This document shows, one piece after another, positions 51,117-61,698 of a DNA stretch of 64,000 nt; positions within the stretch are counted from its first letter, which is position 1; each line of letters begins with the position of its first letter. Source of the stretch: Acidobacteriota bacterium (GTDB lineage: Bacteria > Acidobacteriota > UBA890 > WLXD01); contig WLXD01000001.1 in assembly GCA_012103255.1 (NCBI GenBank), forward strand, positions 1-64,000. The letters run 5' to 3'. The translations under genes were made by a program, and so were the position numbers. The notes under the pieces are model-generated. The model made no database searches and was not told the DNA's origin. It saw only the letters and a program-made list of their open reading frames with translations.

Positions 51117-54097
51117 ATGGCCGACTGGGATCAAGTCAAAGAGGTGGTGGCTCAGGCTCTGGAGCTAACGGGATCAGCTCGCGAACGGTTCCTGGACGAG
51201 ACTTGCGAGACCGACACTCAGCTCCGTGCCGAAGTCGAATCACTCGTTGCCGCCGACGCCGCTGCGGATGGTTTCCTGAATACGCACGACGCGGGGGCGG
51301 CCTCGACTCAGATCCACTCCCTCGAAGGCCGCGCGCTCGGCGCGTACCGCGTCGGACGGATGATCGGCTATGGCGGCATGGGGACTGTCTATCTCGCCTC
51401 CCGGGCGGACGGCGTTTATCGGAAAGAGGTCGCAGTCAAGGTGGTTCATTCGGCCTTCACGTCGTCGGAATCGATGGCTCGTTTTCGGGCCGAGCGGCAG
51501 ATCCTGGCGGACATCGAACATCCGAACATCGCCCGCTTGATCGATGGCGGGGCCACCGAGGACGGGTTCGCCTATCTGGTCATGGAGTACGTGCAGGGCG
51601 CACCGATCGACGCCTACTGCGATGCACTCGGTATCTCAATCGACCACAGAGCTGTGCTGGTGGGCAAGGTCTGCCGAGCCGTCGAGCATGCGCACGCTCA
51701 CAACGTTGTGCATCGAGATATCAAACCCGACAACATTCTGATTGGCGACGATGGGGAGCCGAAACTGCTCGACTTCGGTATCGCCAAGATACTCGCGTCC
51801 GATAGCGGCGATCCGAGTATTCACACGGTATTCACACGCGCGCGGGGTTCGCGCCGCTGACGCCCGCGTATGCATCACCGGAACAGCTTCTGGGGGCACC
51901 GATCACGACCGCCACCGACGTCTATGGACTGGGGGCGGTTCTCCATAGATTGCTAACGGGCGTGGGGCCACGAGCAGGGCCGGCGAGTGCCCTCGAAGCC
52001 GAGCCACTCTCGCTGGAGCCTACGGAGCCGAGCAAACTGCTCCGCAGGCTGGCCAACCCAGAGACGACGGACAAGAACGCAGCCCTGGTTTCGGTCGACG
52101 AAGTAGCCGCGAATCGCGGGCTGACGGTCGAGGGACTAGGCAAATTGCTAGAACGAGGTCTCGACCGGATCGTGGTGGGCGCTCTACGTCTTGATCCGCA
52201 AAAGAGGTACCCGACGGCTTCCCGCTTGGCCGACGACCTGAACAGCTACGCGAGTGGCTCGGCGCTCTGGATCGACACGCATCCGGCAGCGGGTGCGAAG
52301 GGGTCCACAGCTCTGCGGCATAGGGCAGGGTGGTCGATCCGCGGCCGCTTGGGCGCCATGGCGGCCGCGGCGCTCCTTGTGCTAGCCGGTCTCTACGTAT
52401 CCACGTTCCTATCCCCGACCCCACCGGCCGAACTACGTCGATTCACCCTGCTGCCACCGGCAGATGTGGCTCTGACGGAAGGACCTTGGAACGTACCGAC
52501 AGTGTCGCCAAGCGGGGACCGCGTCGCCTTTATCGGCTCCGAGCAAAACGGCGATGTTCGATTGTGGGCCAGATCGTTTGACAGCGAGACCGCACTGCCG
52601 GTGCCGAGCGGGCAAGGCGCGCAGAATCCGTTCTGGTCTCCCGACGGAAGCGCAATGGGCTTCTTCGCGCTCCGACAGCTGCGAGTCGCGAGTCTCGACG
52701 GACGCCGCGACTCACAGCTAGCGCCCACGGTGGGGCAACGGGGCGGGGCCTGGGGCAGCCGCGACGTCATCCTGTACGCGCCCGACGCAGGCGACGGGCT
52801 GTTCCGAGTGTCGCCGCAGGGAGGGGCCGCAACCCGGGTCACCACGCCCGACAGAGCTCGTGGAGAGATCGGGCACTGGTGGCCGCAGTTTCTACCCGAC
52901 GGCGAACGTTTCGTCTTTTTCGTGGCAAGCGCAGACCCCAGCGTCCAGGGAGTCTACGCGAGCTCGCTCAGCTCGGCAGGAAAGCACCGGATCGTCGCCT
53001 CGCCAAGCAGCGGCATCGTAGCGGGCGAGTTCATACTCTATGTGGAACGGGGGCGGCTCCTCTCGAGGCCCATCGATCTCGGAACCTTGACTGTGCATGG
53101 CGAGCCGAATGTGGTTTCTGACTCTGTGGCCGTTACAGTGAACTCGCAGGGAGTGTTCTCGGCGTGGTCCGAAGAGGTCCTGGTGTTGGCCAAAGGAAAT
53201 GTGAAGGGACGGACGCGGATAGCGTGGCAGGACGGCACCGGTCGCACTACCGACTTCGCCACCCGGCCAGGGAGCTTCCGTAACCCTGACCTGGCCGACG
53301 ACGGCACCAAGGTGGCGGTGGAGGTTCATGACGATGGCGCGAATGGAGTTCGCGTTCTGGATCTGCGTCGCGGCACGGAGTTCGACCTGGCAGAGGAGTT
53401 CGCGAACACCGAGATGGGCGTTCTCGGACCCGCAGGTAGTGACTTGTATTTCGCCTCGAATGTCGGGGGGCGACTGGACATCTATCGAAAAGAAATCGGG
53501 AACATGGACGCCGCCACGCTCGTCGTAGCCTCGCCGAACGACAAGTTCCCGACCGACGTTTCCCCGGACGGCAGATACCTCGCCTACCATGAACGCAACC
53601 CCGGGACCGACATGGATATCGTCATCGCTAGTCTGGATCCCGAGGAGGAGGGACCTCGCGAGTTTCGCCTCGCGCGCAGCGCCGGGATTCAGGGGAGCGC
53701 GCGGTTCTCGCCGTCGGGACGTCACATCGCGTACCTGTCTTCAGGGCCGACTCGGTACCAGATCTACGTCCAGCCGTTCCCGAGCACCGGGGATGAGTGT
53801 CAGGTGTCGATCGACGGCGGCTACGATCCGGCCTGGGGTGAGAGCGACGATGTCCTGTTCTTTCTAGATCCCGACGGCACGATGATGCGCTCTACACGCA
53901 CCAGCGTCGATGGTTGCGCATTCGAGGCGCCCGTCGCCCTGTTCGAGACGACAGTGCGCGCACCCGGAGCCTCCAGGAACCATTACTCAACAAGGCCGGG
54001 GCAGGCAGGATTCCTGTTCAACCTGTCAACACCTGTTGGCGGCGTGGACTCCATGGATCTCGTATTCAACTGGGGCCTGTTGCGTGATCGCAGCTAG
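51117..54097 (+). CDS. Ser/Thr kinase with membrane-anchored beta-propeller, frameshifted
   Basis: The start at ATG 51117 gives the usual [15 protein letters not shown] opening of this kinase class. The kinase core has [13 protein letters not shown] near 81, [16 protein letters not shown] near 198 and DFGIAK near 218. The frame then stops at 51860, but [17 protein letters not shown] continues in another frame from about 51845, to 54097. A one-base shift in the GCGCGCGGGG tract explains it; the intact protein is about 990 residues. A membrane helix lies near 412-430 and a PD40-type propeller of about 550 residues follows ([32 protein letters not shown]). It pairs with the divergent ECF sigma factor. 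Confidence 0.85.
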
Positions 54098-54152
54098 CCG
54101 CCGTTGCACGCGGCGCCAGAGCCGGTCGCTCAGCGCGATCCCCGAGCTACGC

Positions 54153-54788
54153 TCAACGCGTGGATGAAAGGACGAGATCAAACCTACACCGCAGGTACTC
54201 TCCATCCGGCGTCTTCACCGTCCTCAGGGGAACCGTCAGTTCAGACTTCACGTTAGGGTCCTTGGCGGCTTGCGGATCCGACTCGAAGTACATCTGGGTA
54301 GTCAGCTCGAAATGCTCGCGATGGCTGACCCGAAAGTGAATGTGTCGCGGTCGGACCTTGCCCGGCGATTGCTCGAAGTACCCGGGAAGGATCGCTTCAA
54401 ACTCATAGTCACCCGCTTCGTTTGAAACGATGCGAGCTCGGTGAAGCACCTCCTCTTGGTCGTCCTGGTAGAAGCCGCCAGCCCCCGCGTGCCAGACGTC
54501 GACTACGGTCCCGGGGAGCGGTTCATCCTCCTCGAGGCTCCAAACCCGGCCTCGCACCAACAAAGGCGTCCCCGGCGTCAAGGGCATCGTCGTCTTCCCG
54601 CGATACGGCGACCCGCATCGCCAGAAAGGTCCCCTGACGTCCTCCGGTGTCGCGCCACCGCCAGTGTCTCCAGCGTCCGATGAAGGCCGCGTAGCATCCG
54701 GGAACACCTCTCGGTGCTCTTCGGCGGAACCAACGGATGGTGTTGGCGTAAGTGGACTCTTTGGGTTGTTGCTGCCGAGTGTGCTCAT
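54153..54788 (-). CDS. Intradiol ring-cleavage dioxygenase-like protein
   Basis: This 211-residue protein has the family pattern EDVRGPFWRCGSPYR near 48, LLVRGRVWSLEEDEPLPGTV, VDVWHAGAGGFYQ near 98, EFEAILPGYFEQ and RPRHIHFRVSH near 145. The two His in RPRHIHF and the Tyr residues are the expected Fe(III) ligands. It lacks the helical N-terminal dimerisation domain of catechol 1,2-dioxygenases, so it belongs to the short protocatechuate-like or uncharacterised secreted type. The first 45 residues are Ser/Thr/Pro-rich. It is convergent with the kinase gene and has no catabolic neighbours. Confidence 0.82.
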   Translation of the reverse strand: MSTLGSNNPKSPLTPTPSVGSAEEHREVFPDATRPSSDAGDTGGGATPEDVRGPFWRCGSPYRGKTTMPLTPGTPLLVRGRVWSLEEDEPLPGTVVDVWHAGAGGFYQDDQEEVLHRARIVSNEAGDYEFEAILPGYFEQSPGKVRPRHIHFRVSHREHFELTTQMYFESDPQAAKDPNVKSELTVPLRTVKTPDGEYLRCRFDLVLSSTR

Positions 54789-55555
54789 TGCCGCGTCCTT
54801 GTGCTCCGCCAGAGCCAGACTGACGGCGATGCCGCCACCACGCGGTTAGGCCGCTGGAGCGTCCACCATCGTCATCCGTGAGTGTGTAGAACGTCGCTAC
54901 TGTAGACAATGGAGCGGTTTGACGTGACCTGCGTTGGGTTCGGACGAAACTCCGCGCCGAGCCGCTTCCTAGCGAGCTGGCCCGCAGGCTACCCGTCGTC
55001 TTGCAGACCTCCATGGGCAGCGGTTCAGTGGCGCCGGACACGTAGTAGCCCGCGATGCGCCGTGAGCTCCGCATTTGACCTCGTCTACCTAGCCGCGTCA
55101 CGTTGGCCGCACTCGGACCCCTGTCGGAGCGATGGGTTCCGCGCTAACCCTCATCTGAAGCACGCGCTCGGCAGCACGAACACTGGTCGACAGGCTGGGA
55201 CCTCTTCAACACTCGACGAGGCAATCGGCCGGCCAAGTACTCCGTACCGGCAAGGGATCCCTCGCCGGTTACCGATAGTCCCCAAGAAACGGCGCGAGCC
55301 GATCTAGACGCATCGAGAAGACTGCCACACAGGGAGGGCCGCCGCGTCTGACGCTGCGATGAACGCAGAACTCCAGGCACGCATCCGGGTTTGCGGTGAC
55401 CGTTCTCGGTGTCCGGCCACGGCGGAGGGAAACGGCGCGATACACGGGCGGAAGGTCATCGATCGTGCCTCGACGACCGGGCGCCCATAGGAGGTTCGGT
55501 GGACGGCAGCACGGCGGCCTTGTGGGAAGCTCAGTGGTCGGAAGCAACGACGCTG
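54789..55555. other. Long region without a supported gene
   Basis: About 770 bases separate the dioxygenase start from the lipoprotein stop. Several open frames exist on both strands (for example 54909-55307 plus and 55269-55547 minus), but they are Arg/Ser/Pro-rich, lack ribosome binding sites and overlap each other. Degraded genes are possible; I recognise none. Confidence 0.45.
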
Positions 55556-56068
55556 TTATGAGTCATCCTCCGGATGCCAGGTCTCCAGCGCGACTCGCGC
55601 TCGGCTCACGCCGTCGCCGCTCTCCAAGCGCACGTCGACGCACAGCGGCGACGACTCGGGCCACCAGTTCGGATCGGTGGGGTCCGACAAGAGAAACCGC
55701 CGGTGCTGCTCCACCTGCTCAGAATCGAAGGTGGTGGCAGGGAAGATCCCCAGAGTCTGCTCGTCGGTCCCAAGCCGGACAAGGAGGGAAACGCCGCCCC
55801 TCGAGGGGGCGATCAACGCGGAGACGACCAACGACAGCCGCACATTCTTCGAAGCAAGATCCCGCAGCGTCTCCGAGTCAAACTCCCTACAGACCGCCAC
55901 GAAATCGCTGCCCTCCACGGTCCGGGGCCCAGACGGATCCTGTAGTCGGAGCCGACCGGAGCCAGCCTCGACACCGCAGGCTGCGCACAGCGCCAATCCG
56001 AGAATTACAGTCGTCGCTCCGCTGCGGCAAGACTGCCCGGATAGCGCACCGTCAATCGCGGAGATCAT
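55556..56068 (-). CDS. Small lipoprotein downstream of tyrosinase
   Basis: This 170-residue protein starts at ATG 56068, four bases after the tyrosinase stop. The hydrophobic segment TTVILGLALCAACG ends in a lipobox-like cysteine, so it may be a lipoprotein. The mature part (GSDFVAVCREFDSETLRDLA, LSLVVSALIAPSRGGVSLLV, SPLCVDVRLES) has one probable disulfide and no known domain. Its position suggests a partner, for example a copper-delivery or stabilising protein for the tyrosinase, which is inference only. Confidence 0.65.
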   Translation of the reverse strand: MISAIDGALSGQSCRSGATTVILGLALCAACGVEAGSGRLRLQDPSGPRTVEGSDFVAVCREFDSETLRDLASKNVRLSLVVSALIAPSRGGVSLLVRLGTDEQTLGIFPATTFDSEQVEQHRRFLLSDPTDPNWWPESSPLCVDVRLESGDGVSRARVALETWHPEDDS

Positions 56069-56072
56069 GCAT

Positions 56073-57547
56073 TCAGATTAGCACCACTTCGACCTCGCCC
56101 ACCGCCACGTCGCCGACCTCGCCAACAGAGCGACCCGACTGCGGCGCCGGCAATAGCTGGACCCGGATCTCGTCGTAGTCAAGGCGTTGACCTCGGGCCA
56201 GTCGCTGCAACGCCGGCGTGAGGTTGACTAACGCTGAAAGCGGATGATGATCGCCGTGCGCGCCGGCGCCGAAGAATCCAATCGTCTGGACGTAGTGCGG
56301 ATCGCTCGTCGGCACGTTTGCGACAAATAGTCGCAGTTGACGAAGACGCGGAGCTGGGTCTCTTCGGGCGCGCTCGGTCGAATGTCGCGAACGACCGCAT
56401 ATACCTGTTGCGGTTGGAGGCCCGCCATCTCGATCGGCGTGGTTAGAGTTGGATCGATGGAGCTACGCAAGTCGGCCTCGTTGGGCGCGATCGGCACGCT
56501 CAACGGCTGGAGAGCACCTGCCGGGATATCGGGCTGGCTGGCAAACCGTTCGATGCCGGCGGCGACGAGAAGCTCGTCGTCACCTAAGAACGCGGTCATG
56601 TGCAATGTCCGCCCTACGCTCTCGGAAACCGGCGTACCAGCGGCCAGGCCATAGGTGTAGCCGAGTGCGGTCGGGTCCTGCAGGTCTGCCACGAGGTCTG
56701 TGTAGTCCGTCCCGTCCGGAGCGATGAAGTGGTCCGCGAACGGCATCTCGAGCCAAAGCCTATTCGTTGGATTCACGCGGCCCAACCAATTCCACGCCGC
56801 CCAAACACGGTCGATGTTGCAATGGTGCGCCAGGAAGATCGGATCCATCGGTGATGCACCCGAACACATGTAGTCCCCGCCAACGATGCAGTGGATGTTG
56901 TCGTGAGGGGTCGCTTCGAGCTGACTGCTGATGTGTCGGGTCTGAATCCAGAAGGGATCCAGGTCAGCTTGGTCACGCGGCCGTGTACTGCCAAACGCCT
57001 CGAAATTCGTTTCGGCGTAGATGTTCTCCATGACCTGTTGCTGACCAACGATGTTGTCGGCTAGGGAATCGTTGGTCGACATCCATCGACCGGGGGTGTG
57101 GAGCGGATTGGGCTTGTTGTCGTAGGACGCGTCGCTGAAGGCCCGTGGCATCTGCCGATCGGCCGTCCAGTCCCAGTACGGCAACGCGAACTCGGCGTTT
57201 CCGGTCAGGTGCCGGGCCGCGGCCTCGTACATGCGGAGGTAACCTCGGTGCCAAGGAGTGAAATACCAGTTCCCGTGGGGGCACAAGTTGAACCCCGAGG
57301 CATCCCCATGGCGTTCTGAAAAAGATCTCCAACTGACCGGCTGGCCCTCGCGGGAGGACTCCTGCATGATCCGCACGAAGTCTCGGAACGTGTCGAGGAC
57401 AGGATCATCGAGATCCATCCTCCCAAGCGATCGACGACGCGGAATCGCCTGTGCCGCAGTTGCCCGTAGGTTTGGCACGGTCCCGGTGAACGCGATGGCG
57501 CCGGCAGCGCCCGCGGTCGTTCGAACGAATCGGCGACGGCTCAGCAT
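56073..57547 (-). CDS. Tyrosinase-family copper oxidase, frameshifted near the end
   Basis: The start at ATG 57547 follows a GGGAGGT site and opens with a Tat-type signal (SRRRFVRTTAGAAGAIAF). The CuA site is seen in CPHGNWYFTPWHRGYLRMYE near residue 90 and the CuB site in TPHDNIHCIVGG near 212 and PIFLAHHCNIDRVW near 235; FNLCPH supplies the Cys found near CuA. In this frame the end is abnormal from 56325, while the next frame gives the usual tyrosinase tail (PTSDPHYVQTIGFFGAG) and stops at 56073. A one-base change in the TTT near 56325 explains it. Intact length is about 490 residues. It is exported folded and should oxidise phenols. Confidence 0.85.
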
Positions 57548-57726
57548 GATGACCTCCCGTTGTGAAGCGCTGCAAGTCGCCCCGACTTCAGCGTCGGGAG
57601 TTGACGGCAGCCAACTAAAGGCTTGGACGGACGCAAGTCGGCTTTTCCACGCCCTCCCGCAACAAAGAGCGCCCGGCATGTGGCCGCGATCGGCGTTTGC
57701 CTCGGCGATCTGCTCCGCGAGCGCCT

Positions 57727-60501
57727 CTAATCCCCCTTCAACGCCCTCACCGGGTCCAGGCGACTCGCTCGAATCGCCGGGACGAGGGATGCAAGAACCG
57801 CTAGCGACCCTACCACAACGGCGATGGCAACTAAGGTAGTTGGGTCGTTCGGTTCAACTCGGAACAGCATCCCTTCCAACAGCCTGGTGCCGGCCAGGGA
57901 TGTCAGGAGGCCCGCCACCGTGCCGAATGCGGCCAGGCGCACCCCGTCGTTGAGAACCAACTGAACCACGTTGCGGCCCACAGCGCCCAGGGCTAGGCGG
58001 ATGCCGAGTTCTCGGGTGCGGCCGGCTACGGCTCGGGCGGTGACGCCGTAGAGGCCGAGGACGGCGAGGATGGCGGCGGTGATGGCGAAGACGACGATGA
58101 GCTGGGTGCGGTAGCGCTCGGCGGCGAGGGAGTCGTAGATGCGGTCGCTCATGGGGAGCAGGGCGCGGATGGGCATCTCGGGGTCGTGGTCGCGCACGGC
58201 GGCGCGCACGCTCGCGATCAGGCTTGATGGGTCGCCCTGGGTGCGGATGACGAGGCTGCCGCCGGCCTGGCTGTGGGGTGCGGCGGGTGTGTAGAACTGC
58301 ATTTCGAGATCGAGGGTGAGGTAGCGGTCGTGGATGTCGGCCACGACGCCGACGATCTCTGACTCCCCTCCCCACCAGCCGAGGATTCGACCGACGGCGG
58401 TCTGGCCGGGCCAGAAACGCTGGGCCATGTTCTCGGTGATCACCACCACCGCGGCGGCCTCGGCGACGTCGTCGGTGGGTTGCAGGTGGCGGCCTTCGAC
58501 AAGTCGGGTGCCCATGAGTTCGAGGTAGTTGCTCGACACGAAACGGCGCTCGGCAATGAGCATCTCGGTCTCGTCGGGCACGTAGCCCTCGGGCGAGATG
58601 TTGTTGTTGGCGCGGGAGCCGGAGAACGGTAGCGACTGGGTAAGCGCTACACCCTCGACGCCGGGCAGGGCGCGGAGCCGGTCTTGCAGGACGTCGTAGA
58701 AGGTCCGCATGGCACCGTCGTCGAACTCGCCCTCGGCGTCCATGAACTGGGCGTTTTCGGGCGTGGCCATGAGCGTGAGGACACCGTCGGGGCGGAATCC
58801 AGGGTCGACGCTGTTGGCGCTCATGAAGCTGCGGGTGAGGAGGCCGGCGCCTACGAGCAGCACGGTTGCCAGGGCGACCTCTGCCACCACCAGCAGACCC
58901 TGCAGGCGACTACGGCCCACGCCGCCAACGCGTTCGGCGCGCATGGCGCCCGAGAGGTCGGTGCGGGCCAGCGTGAGTGCGGGCGCGAGGCCGAAGAGTA
59001 GGCCGGACAGCACCGAGATGGCCAGAGCGAAGCCGAGGGCCCGGTAGTCGAGACTCACCTCGGCAACGCGCGGCAACGCGGCCGGCGCGAGGGCAACCAG
59101 GGCCCGCATGCCGTAGTACGCGAGCCCGATCCCGAAGACTCCTGAGATGGCACCTAGCACCAGACTCTCGGTGAGGAGCTGCCGCGCGATGCGCAACTTG
59201 CCGGCACCCAGTGCGCCGCGAACGGCCATCTCCTGCTGCCGGTCCACAGCTTGGCCCAGGAGGAACGTGGCGACGTTGGCGCAGGCAACCAGGAGCACCA
59301 CGAGAACTGCTGCCATCAGGATCATCAGCGGCGCGCGGATGTTGCGCGTGAGGATCTCTAGGCGGGAGATGACGTTCGCGCCGTGCTGCGCGAAGTGATC
59401 GGGGCCGCCAATCGCGGGCAGCAATCGGCCACCCTCGGCGGCGGCCGCTACTGGATCCACGCCGTCCTTGATCAGCGCGGTGACACCGAAGACATGGTTC
59501 ATGTCGCCGGTGTTGCCCGGGAAGTAGCCGCCGGGGCGATTGTCGAAGATCGGGATCCAGATCGGGAGCGCGTTGGAGGACGACACCGCGAAGCCCTCGG
59601 GCAGCACGCCGACCACCTCATACGGATCGCCCCCAAGCTGGAACGACGAGCCGAGCGCGGTGCTCGTGCCGCCCAGACGTTCCTGCCAGAACTGCCACGA
59701 CACTACGGCAACGCGTCCATCCGAGGCCTCGTCGTCGGTGGCGAAGAAGCGACCGGCCACGGGGTTGGCACCGAGCATGCGGAACAGGTCGAGTCCGGCG
59801 AGGCCGATGGTCACGCGCTCGGCGTCACCAAGGCCACTCAGGTTGGCCGTCGCGGCCCCGGTGAGCGCGGCCAACTCGAACGACTCCTGACGGTCGTACC
59901 AGTCCACGAAGTCCTCATACGACCAGCGCGCCTCACGGGCCATGCGACCGAACGACTCGTGCTCCTCCCACTCGGGAATCGTCACGTAGACCGACATGAG
60001 TCGGTCAGCGTCGGGGTACGGCAGTGGGCGCAGCAGGATGCCGTCGACGACCGAGAACATGGCCGCCGAGGAGCCGATGCCGAGGGCGAGCGTGACGATC
60101 GCGAGGCCAGTGAGTTGAGGCCGCTGCATGAGCGAGCGGGCGGCGAAGCGCAGGTCGAGCAGGAGTGTGTCGAGCATGGAAATGCGGTCTCGGGTGGTGG
60201 GGAGTGAAAGTCGGTTAGCTCGGCGACGCGTGCTGCGCTCAGCGATACCGCTGGCGATGAAGTCGCGCGTAAGCCGGAGCCAGATCACAGCGAGCGCGGG
60301 GAGCCCGGCGCGGGCGTGCTCGGAGATCAGAAGATCGGTGGCGTTTTGCAGGAGCGGTCCGGCATGGCGCGCGCGGAAGTCGCCCGGGAACGCGCGGGTC
60401 AGGGCGCGCAGGCTCGCGGCAGCGGCGCGCACCGGCAGACCGGGCTGCGAGGAGGGCTGGGTCTGGGGGGAGGACCCTGTGGCGGGTGACGACGAGTTCA
60501 C
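57727..60501 (-). CDS. Second orphan FtsX/MacB-type permease (ADOP family)
   Basis: This 924-residue permease has an N-terminal cytoplasmic region (about 110 residues), then LTGLAIVTLALGIGSSAAMFSVV as the first helix, a MacB-like periplasmic domain, and two FtsX helix blocks (about 385-530 and 790-915) with the conserved GRTRELGIRLALGA near 835. It has the same plan as the gene at 40684 but is clearly not a recent copy. It is coupled to a PadR gene by an overlapping stop and start, and no ABC ATPase is adjacent. Probable role: PadR-controlled efflux or envelope export. Confidence 0.88.
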   Translation of the reverse strand: MNSSSPATGSSPQTQPSSQPGLPVRAAAASLRALTRAFPGDFRARHAGPLLQNATDLLISEHARAGLPALAVIWLRLTRDFIASGIAERSTRRRANRLSLPTTRDRISMLDTLLLDLRFAARSLMQRPQLTGLAIVTLALGIGSSAAMFSVVDGILLRPLPYPDADRLMSVYVTIPEWEEHESFGRMAREARWSYEDFVDWYDRQESFELAALTGAATANLSGLGDAERVTIGLAGLDLFRMLGANPVAGRFFATDDEASDGRVAVVSWQFWQERLGGTSTALGSSFQLGGDPYEVVGVLPEGFAVSSSNALPIWIPIFDNRPGGYFPGNTGDMNHVFGVTALIKDGVDPVAAAAEGGRLLPAIGGPDHFAQHGANVISRLEILTRNIRAPLMILMAAVLVVLLVACANVATFLLGQAVDRQQEMAVRGALGAGKLRIARQLLTESLVLGAISGVFGIGLAYYGMRALVALAPAALPRVAEVSLDYRALGFALAISVLSGLLFGLAPALTLARTDLSGAMRAERVGGVGRSRLQGLLVVAEVALATVLLVGAGLLTRSFMSANSVDPGFRPDGVLTLMATPENAQFMDAEGEFDDGAMRTFYDVLQDRLRALPGVEGVALTQSLPFSGSRANNNISPEGYVPDETEMLIAERRFVSSNYLELMGTRLVEGRHLQPTDDVAEAAAVVVITENMAQRFWPGQTAVGRILGWWGGESEIVGVVADIHDRYLTLDLEMQFYTPAAPHSQAGGSLVIRTQGDPSSLIASVRAAVRDHDPEMPIRALLPMSDRIYDSLAAERYRTQLIVVFAITAAILAVLGLYGVTARAVAGRTRELGIRLALGAVGRNVVQLVLNDGVRLAAFGTVAGLLTSLAGTRLLEGMLFRVEPNDPTTLVAIAVVVGSLAVLASLVPAIRASRLDPVRALKGD

Positions 60502-60857
60502 TAGCCGTCGCTCTCGCCGAGAAGATCCTGGTCGGCCGCGAAACTCAGGGATGCGGCCAGACGGCGTGCTTCGGCGGCCGCCACTTCGCGGCCCAGATCG
60601 GTGAGCCGATAGTAACGGCGCCGCTGGTCGTCGACCCCGGGGTCTGGACGCTCGCCCGTCTCCTCGAGGAGCCCCTGCTCGCTCAGGCGATTGAAGGCGC
60701 GGTACATCGTGCCCGGCAGCAACTTCACGCGGCCGTCGGTGCGCTCGGTGACCTGCTGCATGATCGCGTAGCCGTGCGCCTCGCCGGCCGAGAGGGTCAG
60801 TAGGATCTCGAAGAAGCCGGGCGTGAGGGGCAGAAAGTCTTCAGGTGCGGCGCGCAT
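60501..60857 (-). CDS. Second PadR-family regulator
   Basis: This 118-residue PadR protein has a winged-helix domain (FFEILLTLSAGEAHGYAIMQ, LPGTMYRAFNRLSEQGLLEE, RRRYYRLTDLGREVAAAEA) and a C-terminal helix for dimerisation. Its stop shares bases with the permease start. A long perfect inverted repeat lies 52 bases upstream of its ATG, the expected self-regulated operator. Confidence 0.9.
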   Translation of the reverse strand: MRAAPEDFLPLTPGFFEILLTLSAGEAHGYAIMQQVTERTDGRVKLLPGTMYRAFNRLSEQGLLEETGERPDPGVDDQRRRYYRLTDLGREVAAAEARRLAASLSFAADQDLLGESDG

Positions 60858-60909
60858 CGCGTCTCCAGGAACCGGTTGCTCAAGCTGGTGTGCCGAGGCT
60901 GGGTGCTCG

Positions 60910-60950
60910 ATCTATGTGCTTGAAGCACTGTATCAAACAAGCACATAGAT
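60910..60950. promoter_or_regulatory. 13-bp perfect inverted repeat, PadR operator
   Basis: Arms ATCTATGTGCTTG (60910-60922) and CAAGCACATAGAT (60938-60950) are perfect complements with a 15-base centre. They lie just upstream of the PadR gene, within its promoter region. Strong candidate operator for the PadR/permease operon. Confidence 0.82.
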
Positions 60951-60999
60951 GCGCAGGAGACACGAATGGTTTGAATCCGAGGTGGATTCAGTCGCCGGC

Positions 61000-61629
61000 T
61001 CAGCCCGTCGAAATCAGCTCGGGGTCGCGGTCGAGCAACTCGTTGGTCGCGTCGATCACGTTCCGCGTGAGGCTGATAGTCAGCTGCAGTTGCTGCCTCA
61101 GCTCGCGCAATCGGGGCGCTACGTCGGCGTTGTCGGGAGCCATGAAGTCGCCAATTGCCTCGACGACCCGCGCTTGCGACTCCTCAAACAGCACCTCGAG
61201 TCGGTAGAGCCGCGAGATGTCGACGACCCAGTCGAAGTCGAGGTGACGCGTCGCGCCCGTGCTCTGGGCGGTCTCCCAGGCCGCGGTGGAGACGAGAGCA
61301 AACTCGAACTGGATGTTGATGCTGATCGAGTCGTCGTCGTTCGAGAGTTCTTCGTTGAGAGCGGCGAGCAACGCTGTGTTCTCGTTGAGCGCGTGCTCCA
61401 GTTCACCTCGATTGCTCACCAGCTCGTCGATCACGCCGGCGCGCGCCGTCTCGGCCAGATCAGCATCGGCCCGCGACTGGCGCCACTGATCGACCGCCAG
61501 CGCAGCCATCACGGCCAGCCCGATCGAGATCATCTCGAAGGCGAGCTCCGGCGCCTTGGCTCGCAACCGGGCGCCGAGACTCGAGGCCGAAGCTTGCGTC
61601 GTGACCGGCGGATTCGTCTTTTCGCTCAT
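61000..61629 (-). CDS. Single-pass membrane protein with coiled coil
   Basis: This 209-residue protein has a short cytoplasmic N-terminus, one membrane helix (ELAFEMISIGLAVMAALAVD, about residues 28-48) followed by QWRQ, and an extracytoplasmic helical region. The pattern resembles DUF6090-type small membrane proteins of unknown function. It sits between the kinase gene at 61699 and the PadR operon on the same strand, about 70 bases downstream of the kinase, and may be co-transcribed with it. Confidence 0.65.
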   Translation of the reverse strand: MSEKTNPPVTTQASASSLGARLRAKAPELAFEMISIGLAVMAALAVDQWRQSRADADLAETARAGVIDELVSNRGELEHALNENTALLAALNEELSNDDDSISINIQFEFALVSTAAWETAQSTGATRHLDFDWVVDISRLYRLEVLFEESQARVVEAIGDFMAPDNADVAPRLRELRQQLQLTISLTRNVIDATNELLDRDPELISTG

Positions 61630-61698
61630 CGGATTCCTTCCTCACTCGACCGCCGCAACAATAGCCCACGACGGGCTCGCCACGCATGGATCGCGCAG

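Noticed and set aside
54909-55307. 132-codon plus-strand frame in the long gap
   Set aside because: No ribosome binding site, Arg/Ser/Pro-rich, overlapping frames on the other strand, and no family resemblance.
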